Shown: positions 6,725 to 16,814, counted from the first letter of the stretch. The stretch: DNA of 46,986 nt from an uncultured Actinomycetes bacterium (GCA_900315165.1 OMXZ01000011.1:1-46986), one strand, 5' to 3'. The notes: a model not told the origin generated them from the letters alone. Made by a program: numbers and translations.

Positions 6725-8116
6725 ATGATCGGTCGCGAAGCAGAGCTGGCCCATCTTGTCTCGTTATACGAAAACCCGTCCTTCGAATTCCTCGTAATGT
6801 ATGGTCGCCGGCGCGTGGGCAAGACGACGCTTCTTCAGGAGTTCGCCAAGAGCCGCAACGCGATCTTTTATCCAGCGCAGGAGAAAAACGACAGCCTCAA
6901 CCTCGCAGATTTTTCACAGATGGTGCAGCTGCACTTCGACGGCACGTCCCTCGCGCCCTTTACGAGCTGGAAGGACGCCTTTACGTATATCGGCACGAGG
7001 GCATCCGAAAGGGTTGCGATCATTATCGACGAGTTCCCCTATATCGCTGAAGAAAATCCTACCGTCAAGTCAATTCTGCAGCATGTGATAGACCACTCTT
7101 GGAAAGATAACCCCAATATCATGCTCGTCCTTTGCGGCTCCTCCATCAGCTTCATGGAGTCGGACGTCATGGGCGCAAAAAGCCCGCTGCATGATCGGCA
7201 GACATCAAGCTTTGAAGTGCTCCCCTTCGATTATCTGGATAGCGCGAGGTTCTTCCCCGGATACTCGAACGAGCAGAAGCTTATCGCATATGGAATTCTC
7301 GGTGGGGTGCCCAGATATCTGGAGGCTTTCGATTCTCGGCGCCCCATTCAGGAAAATATTGCCGAGAGGATCGTGAGGAATGGAGCCTATCTTCGCGAGG
7401 AGCCGATGAACTTGCTGCGGGCAGAGTTCAGGAATCCGAATATCTACAACAGCATCCTTTCTGCTATCGCAGGTGGGCACAATCGACCCGCAGAGATTGC
7501 CGATTACATTCATGAGGAAAAAACCAAGGTATCAAAATACCTGGTATCACTTCAGTCACTGAGACTCATCGACAAACGCGTGCCTTGTGGGGAAGCGATG
7601 AGTAGCCGAAAGGGAATCTACGCCCTACGCGACAACTTTTTTACCTTTTGGTTCCGCTATCTCTTCGACAACGGCGCCTATTACTCGATGCTCGGGCCTG
7701 ATGCCGCGGCGCAGCAGATTGTCGCTGACCTCCCCAACCTCATGGGGAATGCTTTTGAAGGGATATGCAAGGAGTATCTCGTAAGACGCGCGCGAGCCGG
7801 GCTGCTTCCCTTTGTGCCGTATCAGATGGGAAGGTGGTGGGGTACAAATCCCGCCATCAAAGCCCAGGACGATGTCGATATCCTACTGCTCGACAAGGGT
7901 AAGCGGCAAGCTATCTTTGTGGAATGCAAATTCACCTCTTCGCCCATGCCGCATGAGGAATACGAGGATCTCGAAACTGCCATGCTCGCCTTTCCCGATA
8001 TTCCCGAGAAGCAAATGATGTTCATCAGCAAGTCCGGATTCAAGGATTCCGTTGTGCGCCATGCGGAGGAGGATGGGACCGTGCTTCTCACATTGGACGA
8101 CCTCTTCGAGGTGTAA
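6725..8116 (+). CDS. AAA-family ATPase with C-terminal DUF234-like nuclease-fold region
   Basis: 463 residues. Walker A is GRRRVGKT at about 28-35, Walker B is VAIIIDEFPY near 100, and LVLCGSSISFME is the sensor region. A winged-helix region follows (about 260-300: RPAEIADYIHEEKTKVSKYL). The C-terminal part, from FTFWFRYLF to the VDILLLDKGKRQAIFVECKF segment, matches DUF234, where D...EXK-like residues (VDILL, VECKF) recall restriction-endonuclease folds. Such ATPases, common in gut bacteria and archaea, have no proven role. GGGGG lies just upstream of the ATG. Codons are slightly less GC-biased than in its neighbours, consistent with transfer. The Crp/Fnr gene starts nine bases after it. Confidence 0.85.
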   Translation: MIGREAELAHLVSLYENPSFEFLVMYGRRRVGKTTLLQEFAKSRNAIFYPAQEKNDSLNLADFSQMVQLHFDGTSLAPFTSWKDAFTYIGTRASERVAIIIDEFPYIAEENPTVKSILQHVIDHSWKDNPNIMLVLCGSSISFMESDVMGAKSPLHDRQTSSFEVLPFDYLDSARFFPGYSNEQKLIAYGILGGVPRYLEAFDSRRPIQENIAERIVRNGAYLREEPMNLLRAEFRNPNIYNSILSAIAGGHNRPAEIADYIHEEKTKVSKYLVSLQSLRLIDKRVPCGEAMSSRKGIYALRDNFFTFWFRYLFDNGAYYSMLGPDAAAQQIVADLPNLMGNAFEGICKEYLVRRARAGLLPFVPYQMGRWWGTNPAIKAQDDVDILLLDKGKRQAIFVECKFTSSPMPHEEYEDLETAMLAFPDIPEKQMMFISKSGFKDSVVRHAEEDGTVLLTLDDLFEV

Positions 8117-8125
8117 GGAGACAAG

Positions 8126-8824
8126 GTGTACGGAGAAGACTTGGATGCCATCTGCGGCTGCGAGCTCTTTGCGGGCGTCGCCCCCGCCGAGGCGGCACGC
8201 CTGCTCGACGCCATGGACGCCCGCGTCGAGTCGTATGAGGCGAACGACCTGGCCATACGGCTGGGGGATGAGGTCAGGAGAGCAGGCATCGTGCTCGCGG
8301 GCGTCGTCGCCGGCGAATTCCTCGACGATGCCGGCAAGGTGACGACGGTAATGAGGTTCGGCACGGGCGGCCTCTTCGCGGAGGCGATGGCCGTGCTCGA
8401 TATGCCCAGCATGGTGGAGGTGCGCGCCGTGCAGGCGAGCCGTGTCGCCTGGGTCGACCTCGGTCGGCTTTCCGACCCCACGGTCGTGGATCCGCAGGAT
8501 AGAGCCGCGCATGCGGCGGTCCACCAGGTGATTCTCAATCTGACACGCCTGCTTGCACACAAGAACGTGCTACTGACCGACAAGGCCCAGACCCTCTCGC
8601 AACGTCGCCTCCGCGACCGCATCCGGCTCTATCTGATATCGCGCGCATCGATGGAGGGACAGGGCAGCGTGGCGCCCATCACCAACCAGAGCGAGCTCGC
8701 GCGCCTGCTCGCGGTCGACCGCAGCGCGCTTTCGCGCGAGCTGGGACGCATGCAGGACGAAGGGCTTATCAGGGTCGAGGGACGCGGCGATATCGTCGTT
8801 ACCGATCCTGGCTTTCTCGGCTGA
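8126..8824 (+). CDS. Crp/Fnr family transcriptional regulator
   Basis: 232 residues from a GTG start, fixed by AAGGAG at 8115-8120. The first about 130 residues are a cyclic-nucleotide-type effector barrel (AGIVLAGVVAGEF, FGTGGLFAEAMAVLD, VRAVQASRVAWVDL); the C-terminus is a winged helix with recognition helix NQSELARLLAVDRSALSREL followed by the GLIRVEG wing. No FNR-type cysteine cluster is present, so direct oxygen sensing is unlikely. The adjacent cupin gene has a TGTTG-N6-CAACA site in its promoter, the expected operator shape for this family, so it probably controls that gene. It is close behind the AAA ATPase but probably functionally separate. Confidence 0.85.
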   Translation: MYGEDLDAICGCELFAGVAPAEAARLLDAMDARVESYEANDLAIRLGDEVRRAGIVLAGVVAGEFLDDAGKVTTVMRFGTGGLFAEAMAVLDMPSMVEVRAVQASRVAWVDLGRLSDPTVVDPQDRAAHAAVHQVILNLTRLLAHKNVLLTDKAQTLSQRRLRDRIRLYLISRASMEGQGSVAPITNQSELARLLAVDRSALSRELGRMQDEGLIRVEGRGDIVVTDPGFLG

Positions 8825-8888
8825 GGCACGCTCCCGCATCTAGGGCCGCATTGCAGGCCGTAGTACGGGCCGCGAGTTTCTCCCAAAG

Positions 8889-8936
8889 TGTTGCCATGAC
8901 AACAGATTGCGGTGGCCCTCTTCTATATCCTATTTG
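8889..8936 (+). promoter_or_regulatory. Crp/Fnr-type operator and promoter of the cupin gene
   Basis: TGTTGCCATGACAACA at 8889-8904 is a near-perfect palindrome of the Crp/Fnr type. It abuts a possible -35 TTGCGG (8907-8912) with TATTTG (8931-8936) as -10 at 18-bp spacing, a location fitting activation. A second imperfect repeat, CCTATTT/AGATAGG (8929-8935/8939-8945), lies at the likely transcription start. Confidence 0.6.
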
Positions 8937-8965
8937 TCAGATAGGAAATAGGAAAGGAGACGAAC

Positions 8966-9616
8966 ATGGCTGAGACAAAGGTGGGAACCTTCTCCATCGC
9001 CGCGGACCACGCACCGATTCCGGGGCTGACCATCTCGTCGCGTTCGGATGCGGGCGAGGGGGTCACGTATTTCTCCCTGGGATCGCATACCGACATCAGT
9101 CCGGAGACCTACCCCGGGACGGTCCTGTATGTGGGCAACGCGGGTGCGGGGGAGTTCCTGGTCGGCACGGAAGGTTCAGTTGCGGGCATATCCGCAGGTC
9201 AGTCCCTCATCACCCGTGGCGGCACGCGTGTGGGCGTCCGCACGCAAGAAGGGCTTGTCTATACAGAGGCTCAAGTGAAAGGGGAGCTTGTCATGAACGA
9301 GGCGATCAAGGCGGGGGAAGTATTCGCGCTCAAGGACTTGGTCCCGTACCAGGGGGGCTCCATCGTCAACATGGATGTGGCCCACAACGACCACATGAAG
9401 TTCGTGGTCATGGCCTTCGACGAGGGGACGGGGCTCTCCGAGCATGCGGCGCCGGGCGATGCGATCGTCTTTGCCCTGGAGGGCAAGGCGATCATCGGCT
9501 ACGAGGGCGAGGAATATCCCATCTCCGCCGGCGAGAACTTCCACTTTGCCCCGGGCGGACGCCATAGCGTGCGGGCGGAGGGCCGTTTCAAGATGGCGCT
9601 CCTGTTGATGCTCTAG
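8966..9616 (+). CDS. double-cupin domain protein
   Basis: 216 residues with two beta-barrel cupin repeats. Repeat 1 spans about 20-95; repeat 2 about 125-215, where GTGLSEHAAPGDAIVFALEG and FHFAPGGRHSVRAEGRFKMAL carry His residues at the usual metal positions. The first repeat has lost most of them. Such proteins bind a metal and a small ligand and often occur next to Crp/Fnr regulators in anaerobes, in presumed redox or nitrosative stress responses. AAAGGAG precedes the ATG. Expression is probably controlled by the adjacent Crp/Fnr protein through the palindrome at 8889. Confidence 0.8.
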   Translation: MAETKVGTFSIAADHAPIPGLTISSRSDAGEGVTYFSLGSHTDISPETYPGTVLYVGNAGAGEFLVGTEGSVAGISAGQSLITRGGTRVGVRTQEGLVYTEAQVKGELVMNEAIKAGEVFALKDLVPYQGGSIVNMDVAHNDHMKFVVMAFDEGTGLSEHAAPGDAIVFALEGKAIIGYEGEEYPISAGENFHFAPGGRHSVRAEGRFKMALLLML

Positions 9617-11017
<1,401 letters not shown>

Positions 11018-11038
11018 AATAACTGCATGGCGGTTGCG

Positions 11039-11404
11039 ATTGGTACGTAGAGACCGGCAACGAGCCATACGGCTGCGACGACAAATACGCAGTTGTTGAC
11101 AGTGGGTACGTGGTGCGACAACGAGTACGTGGTGCGACAACGAGTACGTGGCTGCGACAACGAGTACGTGGCTGCGACAACGAGTACGCGGTGCGACAAT
11201 AAATACGCAGCCTCCGACGACAAGTACGTAGGCGCTTGCAATAAAACCGTCGAAGTGCGAGCTAGCGAGTGAATTTCTGTCTTCTAGGTCGCACTTTGAC
11301 GTATTTGTTGGTAGGCATTACGTACTTGTTGTCAGCGCCTACGTACTCGTTGCAGGCGCTAAGTACTTGTTGCCATCGCCTACGTACTTGTTGAGTCCGC
11401 TGCA
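11039..11404. repeat. bipolar array of about 20-bp units with GTACG core
   Basis: Units of the form GACAACGAGTACGTGGCTGC have GTACG cores at 11106, 11125, 11144, 11164, 11184, 11203 (ATACG) and 11224, spaced 19-21 bp; degenerate units extend left to about 11039. After a central inverted repeat (CGTCGAAGTGCGA 11248-11260, TCGCACTTTGACG 11289-11301, 12 of 13 matching) five units of reverse orientation have cores at 11300, 11321, 11342, 11362 and 11383, spaced 20-21 bp. Translated toward the centre, parts of both arms give NEYV/NKYV heptad peptides ending in stops (NKTVEVRASE, NKYVKVRPRRQ), so a decayed repeat-coding origin is possible. The 560-bp gap holds no other gene. Confidence 0.8.
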
Positions 11405-11586
11405 TTGGGCGCTCCTTCGAGACAGGCGTGCAATAATAACTCGGTATTATGGTGCGCAAGACGGTCGTTGCGACTGGGAGTCTAGCAATAAGACTGGGCG
11501 TCTGACGATTCGGCCGGGCGTACGGTGGTGAGGGGTTTGCTGTCGGTGGTCGACACTGCCGGCGGCGCGCCGTAGGAGGAGCGGTC

Positions 11587-13029
11587 ATGAGGCCACAAGG
11601 TAAGCACTTCGCGGTGTCGGTGGCGGCGCGCGATGCAGCACGTGATGCGACGGCGCACGACGTATCGGCATTTGCAGCTTCATCGCGTGCAGCCGCGGCG
11701 GACAGCGACACCGAGATCGCGCAGGAGGCGGGCCTCTTGGCCGAGGCAGCCGTCATACGGGGCGATGCTGCGTTGGCCGAGGATGCGGACCTGGCAGAGG
11801 CGGCTGCGCTTGCCGAGGCACGGCGCGACGGCAAGACGGGCCATCGCTTCGGTGTCGTCCTGAAGGTCTTCGGTATCCTGCTCATCATCACGGGCATCGT
11901 GGACGTCGTGATCTATGTGGCCACGTCCTTCTTGCTGGGTATCGCGACCCTCGGCGGCATCATGCTCGAGCAGTACAGCACGGTCACGACGGTCATCCTC
12001 ATCGTGGGATCCGTATTGCTGGCAGCCACAGCCGCGGCGCGCGTGGTCCTCGGCATCCGCCTGATCCGCGGCAAGAACCGCGGCGTGGCGCTCGCCTGCA
12101 AGCTGCTGGCATCCCTGCAGGCCTTGACCATCGTCTGCCAGTTCATGCTCGAGGGCCTGTCGGGCTCCATCCTGAGCTCCGCCGTCTCAATCCTGCTGCT
12201 CTCCGTGCTGGAATCCTACGCGGACCCGACCCTGCGGCTCGAGCGCGAACTCGCGCGCCGCAAGGACGAGCTGCAGGACAAGGCCGACCAGGAGGCCGGT
12301 ACGCTCGGCCGCGACAAGACGGGCGAGGGCTACCTGCGGATCGACTTCTTCAACATCTTTTGGATCTTTGTCGTGTGCTGCGTCGCAGGCCTGATCCTCG
12401 AGATTATCTGGCACATGACGGTGGTGGACCCGGGCCATTACCAGGATCGCGCCGGCCTGCTCTACGGGCCCTTCTCGCCGATCTACGGCTTCGGCGGCGT
12501 GCTGATCACCATCCTGCTCAACCGCCTCTGGCGCTCGAACCCGCTCATCCAGTTCGCGGCGGCGGCCGTGATCGGCGCGAGCTTCGAATGGGCGGTGAGC
12601 TTCTGGATGGAGTTTTCCTTCGGCATCACCGCCTGGGACTACTCGCATTACACGCTGCCCTTCACGAGCATCCCCGACCCGATTGCCGTCATGTGCGGCG
12701 GGCGCACCTCGACCATGTTCCTCTTCATATGGGGCACGCTGGGCATCGTCTGGCTGCGCTGGATGCTGCCGCTGCTCCTGCAGACCATCAACCGCATCCC
12801 CTGGAACTGGCGCTACACCCTGACCGCCGTGTGCGCCGCGCTGATGCTCGTGGACTGCGCGCTCACGGTTTCGAGCTTTGACTGCTGGTACCAGCGGCAG
12901 GCGGGCACGATGGCGTCGAAGCAGCAGACGGCAATCGATAAGTTCTGCAACGAGCACTACGGCGACGCCTTCATGGAGCACCGCTTCCAGTCCATGAGCA
13001 TGGACCCGAACAACGCCACGCGCCTGTAG
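11587..13029 (+). CDS. CmpB-type (putative ABC transporter permease) membrane protein
   Basis: 480 residues. The Ala-rich first about 85 residues are low-complexity and probably cytosolic. Four hydrophobic helices follow (about 95-215), then a charged linker, then a second membrane domain of about five helices (260-430) with DRAGLLYGPFSPIYGFGGVL and FEWAVSFWMEFSFGITAWDYS, the signature of the putative ABC transporter permease family (ABC_trans_CmpB, PF06541). Homologues usually contain only the second domain, so the N-terminal extension is additional. No ATPase gene is adjacent and transport is unproven. AGGAGGAG at 11577-11584 sets the start. Confidence 0.8.
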   Translation: MRPQGKHFAVSVAARDAARDATAHDVSAFAASSRAAAADSDTEIAQEAGLLAEAAVIRGDAALAEDADLAEAAALAEARRDGKTGHRFGVVLKVFGILLIITGIVDVVIYVATSFLLGIATLGGIMLEQYSTVTTVILIVGSVLLAATAAARVVLGIRLIRGKNRGVALACKLLASLQALTIVCQFMLEGLSGSILSSAVSILLLSVLESYADPTLRLERELARRKDELQDKADQEAGTLGRDKTGEGYLRIDFFNIFWIFVVCCVAGLILEIIWHMTVVDPGHYQDRAGLLYGPFSPIYGFGGVLITILLNRLWRSNPLIQFAAAAVIGASFEWAVSFWMEFSFGITAWDYSHYTLPFTSIPDPIAVMCGGRTSTMFLFIWGTLGIVWLRWMLPLLLQTINRIPWNWRYTLTAVCAALMLVDCALTVSSFDCWYQRQAGTMASKQQTAIDKFCNEHYGDAFMEHRFQSMSMDPNNATRL

Positions 13030-13071
13030 CGGCCGTGCAATGCGCTCGAAGCGGATGTGCCACATCCCTCT

Positions 13072-13101
13072 TGCAAAGAAAAACCGTGCAAAGAAAAACC
13101 G
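13072..13101. repeat. 15-bp perfect tandem duplication
   Basis: TGCAAAGAAAAACCG occurs twice head to tail at 13072-13086 and 13087-13101. It supplies a second A-tract beside the terminator hairpin, so leftward transcripts meet two T-tracts. Confidence 0.8.
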
Positions 13102-13128
13102 CCGTCGGCTGCGGGGCCGACGGCGGTT
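13097..13128 (-). terminator. strong terminator of the CobW-type gene
   Basis: AACCGCCGTCGGC (13097-13109) and GCCGACGGCGGTT (13116-13128) form a perfect 13-bp stem with a 6-nt loop. Read leftward it ends in TTTTTC, so it terminates the minus-strand gene at 13169-14311. It may also stop rightward transcription from the CmpB-type gene, without a T-tract on that side. Confidence 0.85.
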
Positions 13129-13168
13129 GCTTGTGAGTCGGTGAGACGTGCTGGGTCGGTGAGACGCG

Positions 13169-14311
13169 TTAGTCGAGGTCGGAGGGGTCGAAGTCGGGGT
13201 CGAGGGCGGCGTTGAGCTTGTCCTCCACGCGCGCGCGGTCCATCTGACGGCCGATGAAGACGAGCTCGGTCTCGCGGTCGCCCCAGACGGGATCCCAATG
13301 GTCGGCGATCTCCGGGTTCTCCTCGAAGAGCTGCTTTTGGGTCTCGGGGTCGGCGGAGGCGACAAAGCGACCGTTCTGGCCGGCGCTGAACTGGAAGCCG
13401 GACTGCTCGAAGAGGTAGCACATGGCGGGGTCGTCGGAGAACCAGAGCGTGCCCTTGCAGCGGATCACGTTGCGCGGCCAGGAGTTGAGCACGTTCTCAA
13501 AGAGCTCGCGCGAGAAGGGGCGGTGCTCGCGGTAGACGAAGGTCTGGATGCCGTACTCGAGGACCTCGGGATCCTCGTGCTCCTCGGGATGCTCCATGGC
13601 GTCGATCCAGGCGGCGGAGCTATAGGCCTTCTCGAAATCGAAGCGGCCGGTGTCGATCAGCTCGGCCATCGGGACGTCGGCGTTGGTCGACTCGATGACC
13701 ACGGCCTCCTTCTGCAGACTGCGGACGATCGCGCGCAGCTCGGCCATCTGCTCGGGAGTCACGAGGTCGGCCTTGTTGAGCAGGACGGTGGTGCAGAACT
13801 CGAGCTGCTGCACGAGCAGGGTCTCGATATCGTCCTCGTCGAGGTCGTCGGCGAGGAGGGCCTTGCCGCCAGCGAACTCGTCGAACATGCGCTTTGCGTC
13901 GACCACGGCGATGATGTTGTCGAGCGCAAGGGGCGTCTTGCCCTCGCCGCGGTCCTCGCCGAAGGCCATGATGTTGTAGGCGATGGGGATGGGCTCGCAG
14001 ATGCCCGAGGCCTCGATGAAGATGTGGTCGTAGTCGCCCGAGTCGGCCAGCTCGCCGAGCTGCTTGGTGAGGTCGCCCGCGAGCGAGCAGCAGATGCAGC
14101 CGTTGGAGAGGGGCACGAGGTTGGAGTCGCTCATGTCCACGACCCCGTTCTGCTGGATGAGGCTGGCATCGATATTGACCTCGCCGATGTCGTTCACGAT
14201 GACGGCGGCGCGGACGCCTTCCTCGTTGGTGAGGATGTGGTTGAGCAGGGTCGTCTTGCCTGAGCCGAGGTAGCCGGTGATTAGCGTGACGGGGATAGGG
14301 GTTGCGGACAT
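13169..14311 (-). CDS. CobW/P47K family GTP-binding metallochaperone
   Basis: 380 residues. [15 protein letters not shown] at 13-27 is the P-loop, NGCICCSLAGDL holds the CXCC metal motif of the COG0523 family, IEASGICEP follows, and LLNKADL is the base-specificity motif. The CobW C-terminal domain runs from about 260 (YGIQTFVYREHRPF) to the end, with GTLWFSDDP. These G proteins deliver metals, most often zinc, to client enzymes or act in zinc starvation. The partner is not identifiable here. The gene is divergent from the nucleoside hydrolase and ends at a strong terminator. Confidence 0.9.
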   Translation of the reverse strand: MSATPIPVTLITGYLGSGKTTLLNHILTNEEGVRAAVIVNDIGEVNIDASLIQQNGVVDMSDSNLVPLSNGCICCSLAGDLTKQLGELADSGDYDHIFIEASGICEPIPIAYNIMAFGEDRGEGKTPLALDNIIAVVDAKRMFDEFAGGKALLADDLDEDDIETLLVQQLEFCTTVLLNKADLVTPEQMAELRAIVRSLQKEAVVIESTNADVPMAELIDTGRFDFEKAYSSAAWIDAMEHPEEHEDPEVLEYGIQTFVYREHRPFSRELFENVLNSWPRNVIRCKGTLWFSDDPAMCYLFEQSGFQFSAGQNGRFVASADPETQKQLFEENPEIADHWDPVWGDRETELVFIGRQMDRARVEDKLNAALDPDFDPSDLD

Positions 14312-14420
14312 GGCTCTCCTTCGTCGGATTTTTCAACAAGCCCAAGTCTACCCAATCGGGGGATTTTCCTTGCGCGCGGCATGCGATACTGGTCGTATCA
14401 CCACATGAGAGGGGATGGAT

Positions 14421-15401
14421 ATGGGTGCAAAGAAGGTCATCCTGGACTGTGACCCCGGCATCGACGACGCCTTTGCGATCATGCTGGCGGTGCGGCACCT
14501 CGACGTGCTCGGCATCACGACCATCGGCGGCAACAGCCCGCTTGAGAATGTGACGAGAAACGCGCTCAAGGTGCTTGAGGTGTGCGGCCGCGCCAATGAG
14601 ATTGGCGTGTATCCCGGCCATTCCTGCCCCATGGTGACGCCGCTGGTCACGGCACCGGCCGTCCATGGCGCCGATGGACTCGGCGGCGCCTGCGTGCCGG
14701 CGCCGACGCATGTGGCACAAGACAGGCACGGCGTGGACTTCATCGTGGACACGGTCATGGCGATCGATGACGTGACCCTGATCGCAACCGGCCCGCTCAC
14801 CAACATCGCGGCGGCCATCAACCGGGACCCGCGGATTGTCGAGCGCGTGCGTGAGGTCTGCATCATGGGCGGGTCCGCGACGCTCGGCAATTGGACGCCC
14901 GTGGCCGAGTTCAATATCTATGTCGATCCCGAGGCGGCGCAGCGCGTCTTCCAGTCGGGCATGCACGTCAAGATGTGCGGTCTCAACCTCACGCGCCAGT
15001 GCGGCTTTGTCCCCGAGACGGTCGAACGCTTCCGTGCCATCGGGACGCAGGCGGCGGACTTCGCGGCGCGCATCACGGACTTTTCCATCAAGGCTGGCGT
15101 TGCGCGGAACCAGCCCGCACGGGCCTATATGCACGACGCCTGTGCCGTGGCCTGGGAAATTGACCCGACTCTGATCGCGGCGGCTCCCATGCGCGTCGAC
15201 GTGGAGCTCGCCGGCACCTACACCCGCGGCATGACCGTCTGCGACTATCGGCACCTGTGCGGCGCGCGGCCCGTGGTCGACATCGAGCGGACAGGTCAGA
15301 TGGAGCCGCAGGGTGCCGAGCCCAACGCCGAGGTGGCGCTCGACCTCGACTACGACCGTTTCCTCGACCTGGTGTGCGCGACGCTCGCGGATTGCCGCTG
15401 A
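14421..15401 (+). CDS. inosine/uridine-preferring nucleoside hydrolase family protein
   Basis: 326 residues. DCDPGIDDAFAIM near the start is the calcium-binding signature of nucleoside hydrolases; TTIGGNSPLENVTRNAL, VHGADGLGG, ATGPLTNIAAA and MGGSA follow in family order. The enzyme cleaves ribonucleosides to base and ribose. ATG 14421 is preferred because GAGAGGGG (14407-14414) lies six bases away; ATG 14415 would be too close. The ribokinase-like gene follows 64 bases later, a logical partner for phosphorylating the released ribose. A GATAC/GTATC inverted repeat (about 14387-14401) lies in its promoter region. Confidence 0.9.
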   Translation: MGAKKVILDCDPGIDDAFAIMLAVRHLDVLGITTIGGNSPLENVTRNALKVLEVCGRANEIGVYPGHSCPMVTPLVTAPAVHGADGLGGACVPAPTHVAQDRHGVDFIVDTVMAIDDVTLIATGPLTNIAAAINRDPRIVERVREVCIMGGSATLGNWTPVAEFNIYVDPEAAQRVFQSGMHVKMCGLNLTRQCGFVPETVERFRAIGTQAADFAARITDFSIKAGVARNQPARAYMHDACAVAWEIDPTLIAAAPMRVDVELAGTYTRGMTVCDYRHLCGARPVVDIERTGQMEPQGAEPNAEVALDLDYDRFLDLVCATLADCR

Positions 15402-15465
15402 GCGACACCGGACCATACCACTTGTAATCGGCTTTTACCATGGTGCTTTTCGCGGAAGGGATCCC

Positions 15466-16494
15466 ATGCAAATCCTGAACTTCGGCTCACTCAACATCGA
15501 TTTCACCTATGCGGTCGACCACATCGCGACGCCGGGCGAGACCATCGCTTCGACGTCCCTTGCGGTCAATCCGGGCGGCAAAGGCCTCAACCAGTCGATC
15601 GCGCTCGCCCGCGCCGGCGCGAAAGTCGCGCATGCGGGGATGGTCGGCATCGACGGCGGCTTCCTGATCGACCTGCTGCGCGACAACGGGGTCGATGTGA
15701 GTGCGGTGCGGACCAGCGGGGATGTGCGTACGGGCAACGCGATCATCCAGACCGACGCGCACGGCGAGAATTGCATCGTGCTCTACGGCGGCGCCAATCA
15801 GGCGATTGACGAGGCTTTTATCGACGAGGTGCTCGCGGGAACGCAGACGGGCGACTGGATCCTCCTGCAGAACGAGATCAGCGGCCTTGGGCATCTCGTT
15901 GAGGCTGCACACGAGCGCGGCCTGCGCGTGATCCTTAATCCATCGCCCATCACGGACGACTTGCTTGCGCTCGATTTTTCAGCTGTCGATATGCTCATCC
16001 TCAACGAGGTCGAGGCGGCGGCGCTGATTGGCGTTGGACGTGCCAGCTCGCCCATAGCCCAGGCCAGTGATTCGACTACTGTCTCTGTTGGCGCTCCAAC
16101 GAAAGGCCAAGCCGACGACCAATCGGGCTTGATTGCCGCCCTGCGAGCGCGGTTCGCCGATCAGACCGTCGTGCTCACGCTCGGAGAAAAGGGGTCGGTC
16201 TATATCGACGCCGGCGGGGGAGAGGCGGTTGGCGGGGAAGAAAGCGCTGGTTGGGATGGCGTGCTTGTGCGCCAGTCGGCCTTTCCCATTGAGGCGGTGG
16301 ACACGACCGCGGCAGGAGATACTTTCACTGGCTACCTGCTCGCTGCTCTTGCTGCTGGAGAAGTCCCAGCTACCGCCATGCGTTTGGCGGCCGCCGCCTC
16401 GGCTCTCGCGGTGACCCGCCCCGGCGCCGCGCCCTCCATCCCCACGCGTCCCGAGGTCGATGCCTTTCTTGAGCAGGTTGCGTCTCTTACATAA
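15466..16494 (+). CDS. PfkB-family carbohydrate kinase, ribokinase-like
   Basis: 342 residues. NFGSLNIDFTYAVDHIATPGE and NPGGKGLNQSIALARAGA form the sugar-binding N-terminus of ribokinases; DTTAAGDTFTGYLLAAL near 290 is the PfkB signature with the catalytic Asp. The substrate is probably ribose, supported by the nucleoside hydrolase immediately upstream. Between about 190 and 220 it has a polar stretch (ASSPIAQASDSTTVSVGAP) and near 255 another (GGGEAVGGEESAG) that look like lineage-specific insertions. Ribokinases are usually about 305 residues, which these explain. GGAAGG precedes ATG 15466. Confidence 0.88.
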   Translation: MQILNFGSLNIDFTYAVDHIATPGETIASTSLAVNPGGKGLNQSIALARAGAKVAHAGMVGIDGGFLIDLLRDNGVDVSAVRTSGDVRTGNAIIQTDAHGENCIVLYGGANQAIDEAFIDEVLAGTQTGDWILLQNEISGLGHLVEAAHERGLRVILNPSPITDDLLALDFSAVDMLILNEVEAAALIGVGRASSPIAQASDSTTVSVGAPTKGQADDQSGLIAALRARFADQTVVLTLGEKGSVYIDAGGGEAVGGEESAGWDGVLVRQSAFPIEAVDTTAAGDTFTGYLLAALAAGEVPATAMRLAAAASALAVTRPGAAPSIPTRPEVDAFLEQVASLT

Positions 16495-16511
16495 GCTCTA
16501 AGCTAAACGGA

Positions 16512-16630
16512 ATGTAGCTAGGTGCAAGACTCGGGGCGATATGCCCAGAGGTGCCGTCCTGGCTACATGGGCGATGAAGCTGTATGCGTGCTTTGAGGCA
16601 ATACGCCTCGAGGTGCCATTTTGGCTACAT
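16512..16630. repeat. mixed-orientation ATGTAGC/GCTACAT repeats
   Basis: ATGTAGC at 16512-16518 is followed by GCTACAT at 16562-16568 and 16624-16630. The last two belong to a longer direct repeat, GAGGTGCC-N4-TGGCTACAT, with similar sequence before it (CGATATGCCC / CAATACGCCT). The 320-bp gap between the kinase and the GH1 gene contains no gene besides these repeats and the terminator. Confidence 0.6.
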
Positions 16631-16713
16631 TCTGCCATAGGGGTGCGGCCCGCAGGTAATTACGCCGTCGCAGTACGTGGGCCAGGGCAGCGTGCCGGCG
16701 GCTGATGCGGCAT

Positions 16714-16740
16714 AAAAAACGGGACACCCGAAGGTGCCCC
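16714..16740 (-). terminator. terminator of the GH1 gene
   Basis: GGGACACC (16721-16728) and GGTGCCCC (16733-16740) form a stem with a CGAA loop and one mismatch. Read leftward it is GGGGCACC-TTCG-GGTGTCCC followed by GTTTTTT, a standard Rho-independent terminator with a stable tetraloop. Confidence 0.85.
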
Positions 16741-16814
16741 GCTAAGCTGTGGTGCGGTGTCACTGGCAAGCGCATGCCCGCGACGGCAGGCGTGGGTCCG
16801 CGGAGGACAGAGCG

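Noticed and set aside
11039-11404. CRISPR array or origin iterons
   Set aside because: The period of 19-21 bp leaves no room for spacers, the orientation reverses midway, and no replication initiator gene or DnaA-box cluster is nearby.
13072-13101. 15-bp tandem duplication as a regulatory site
   Set aside because: It is best explained as slippage at the A-tract of the adjacent terminator.
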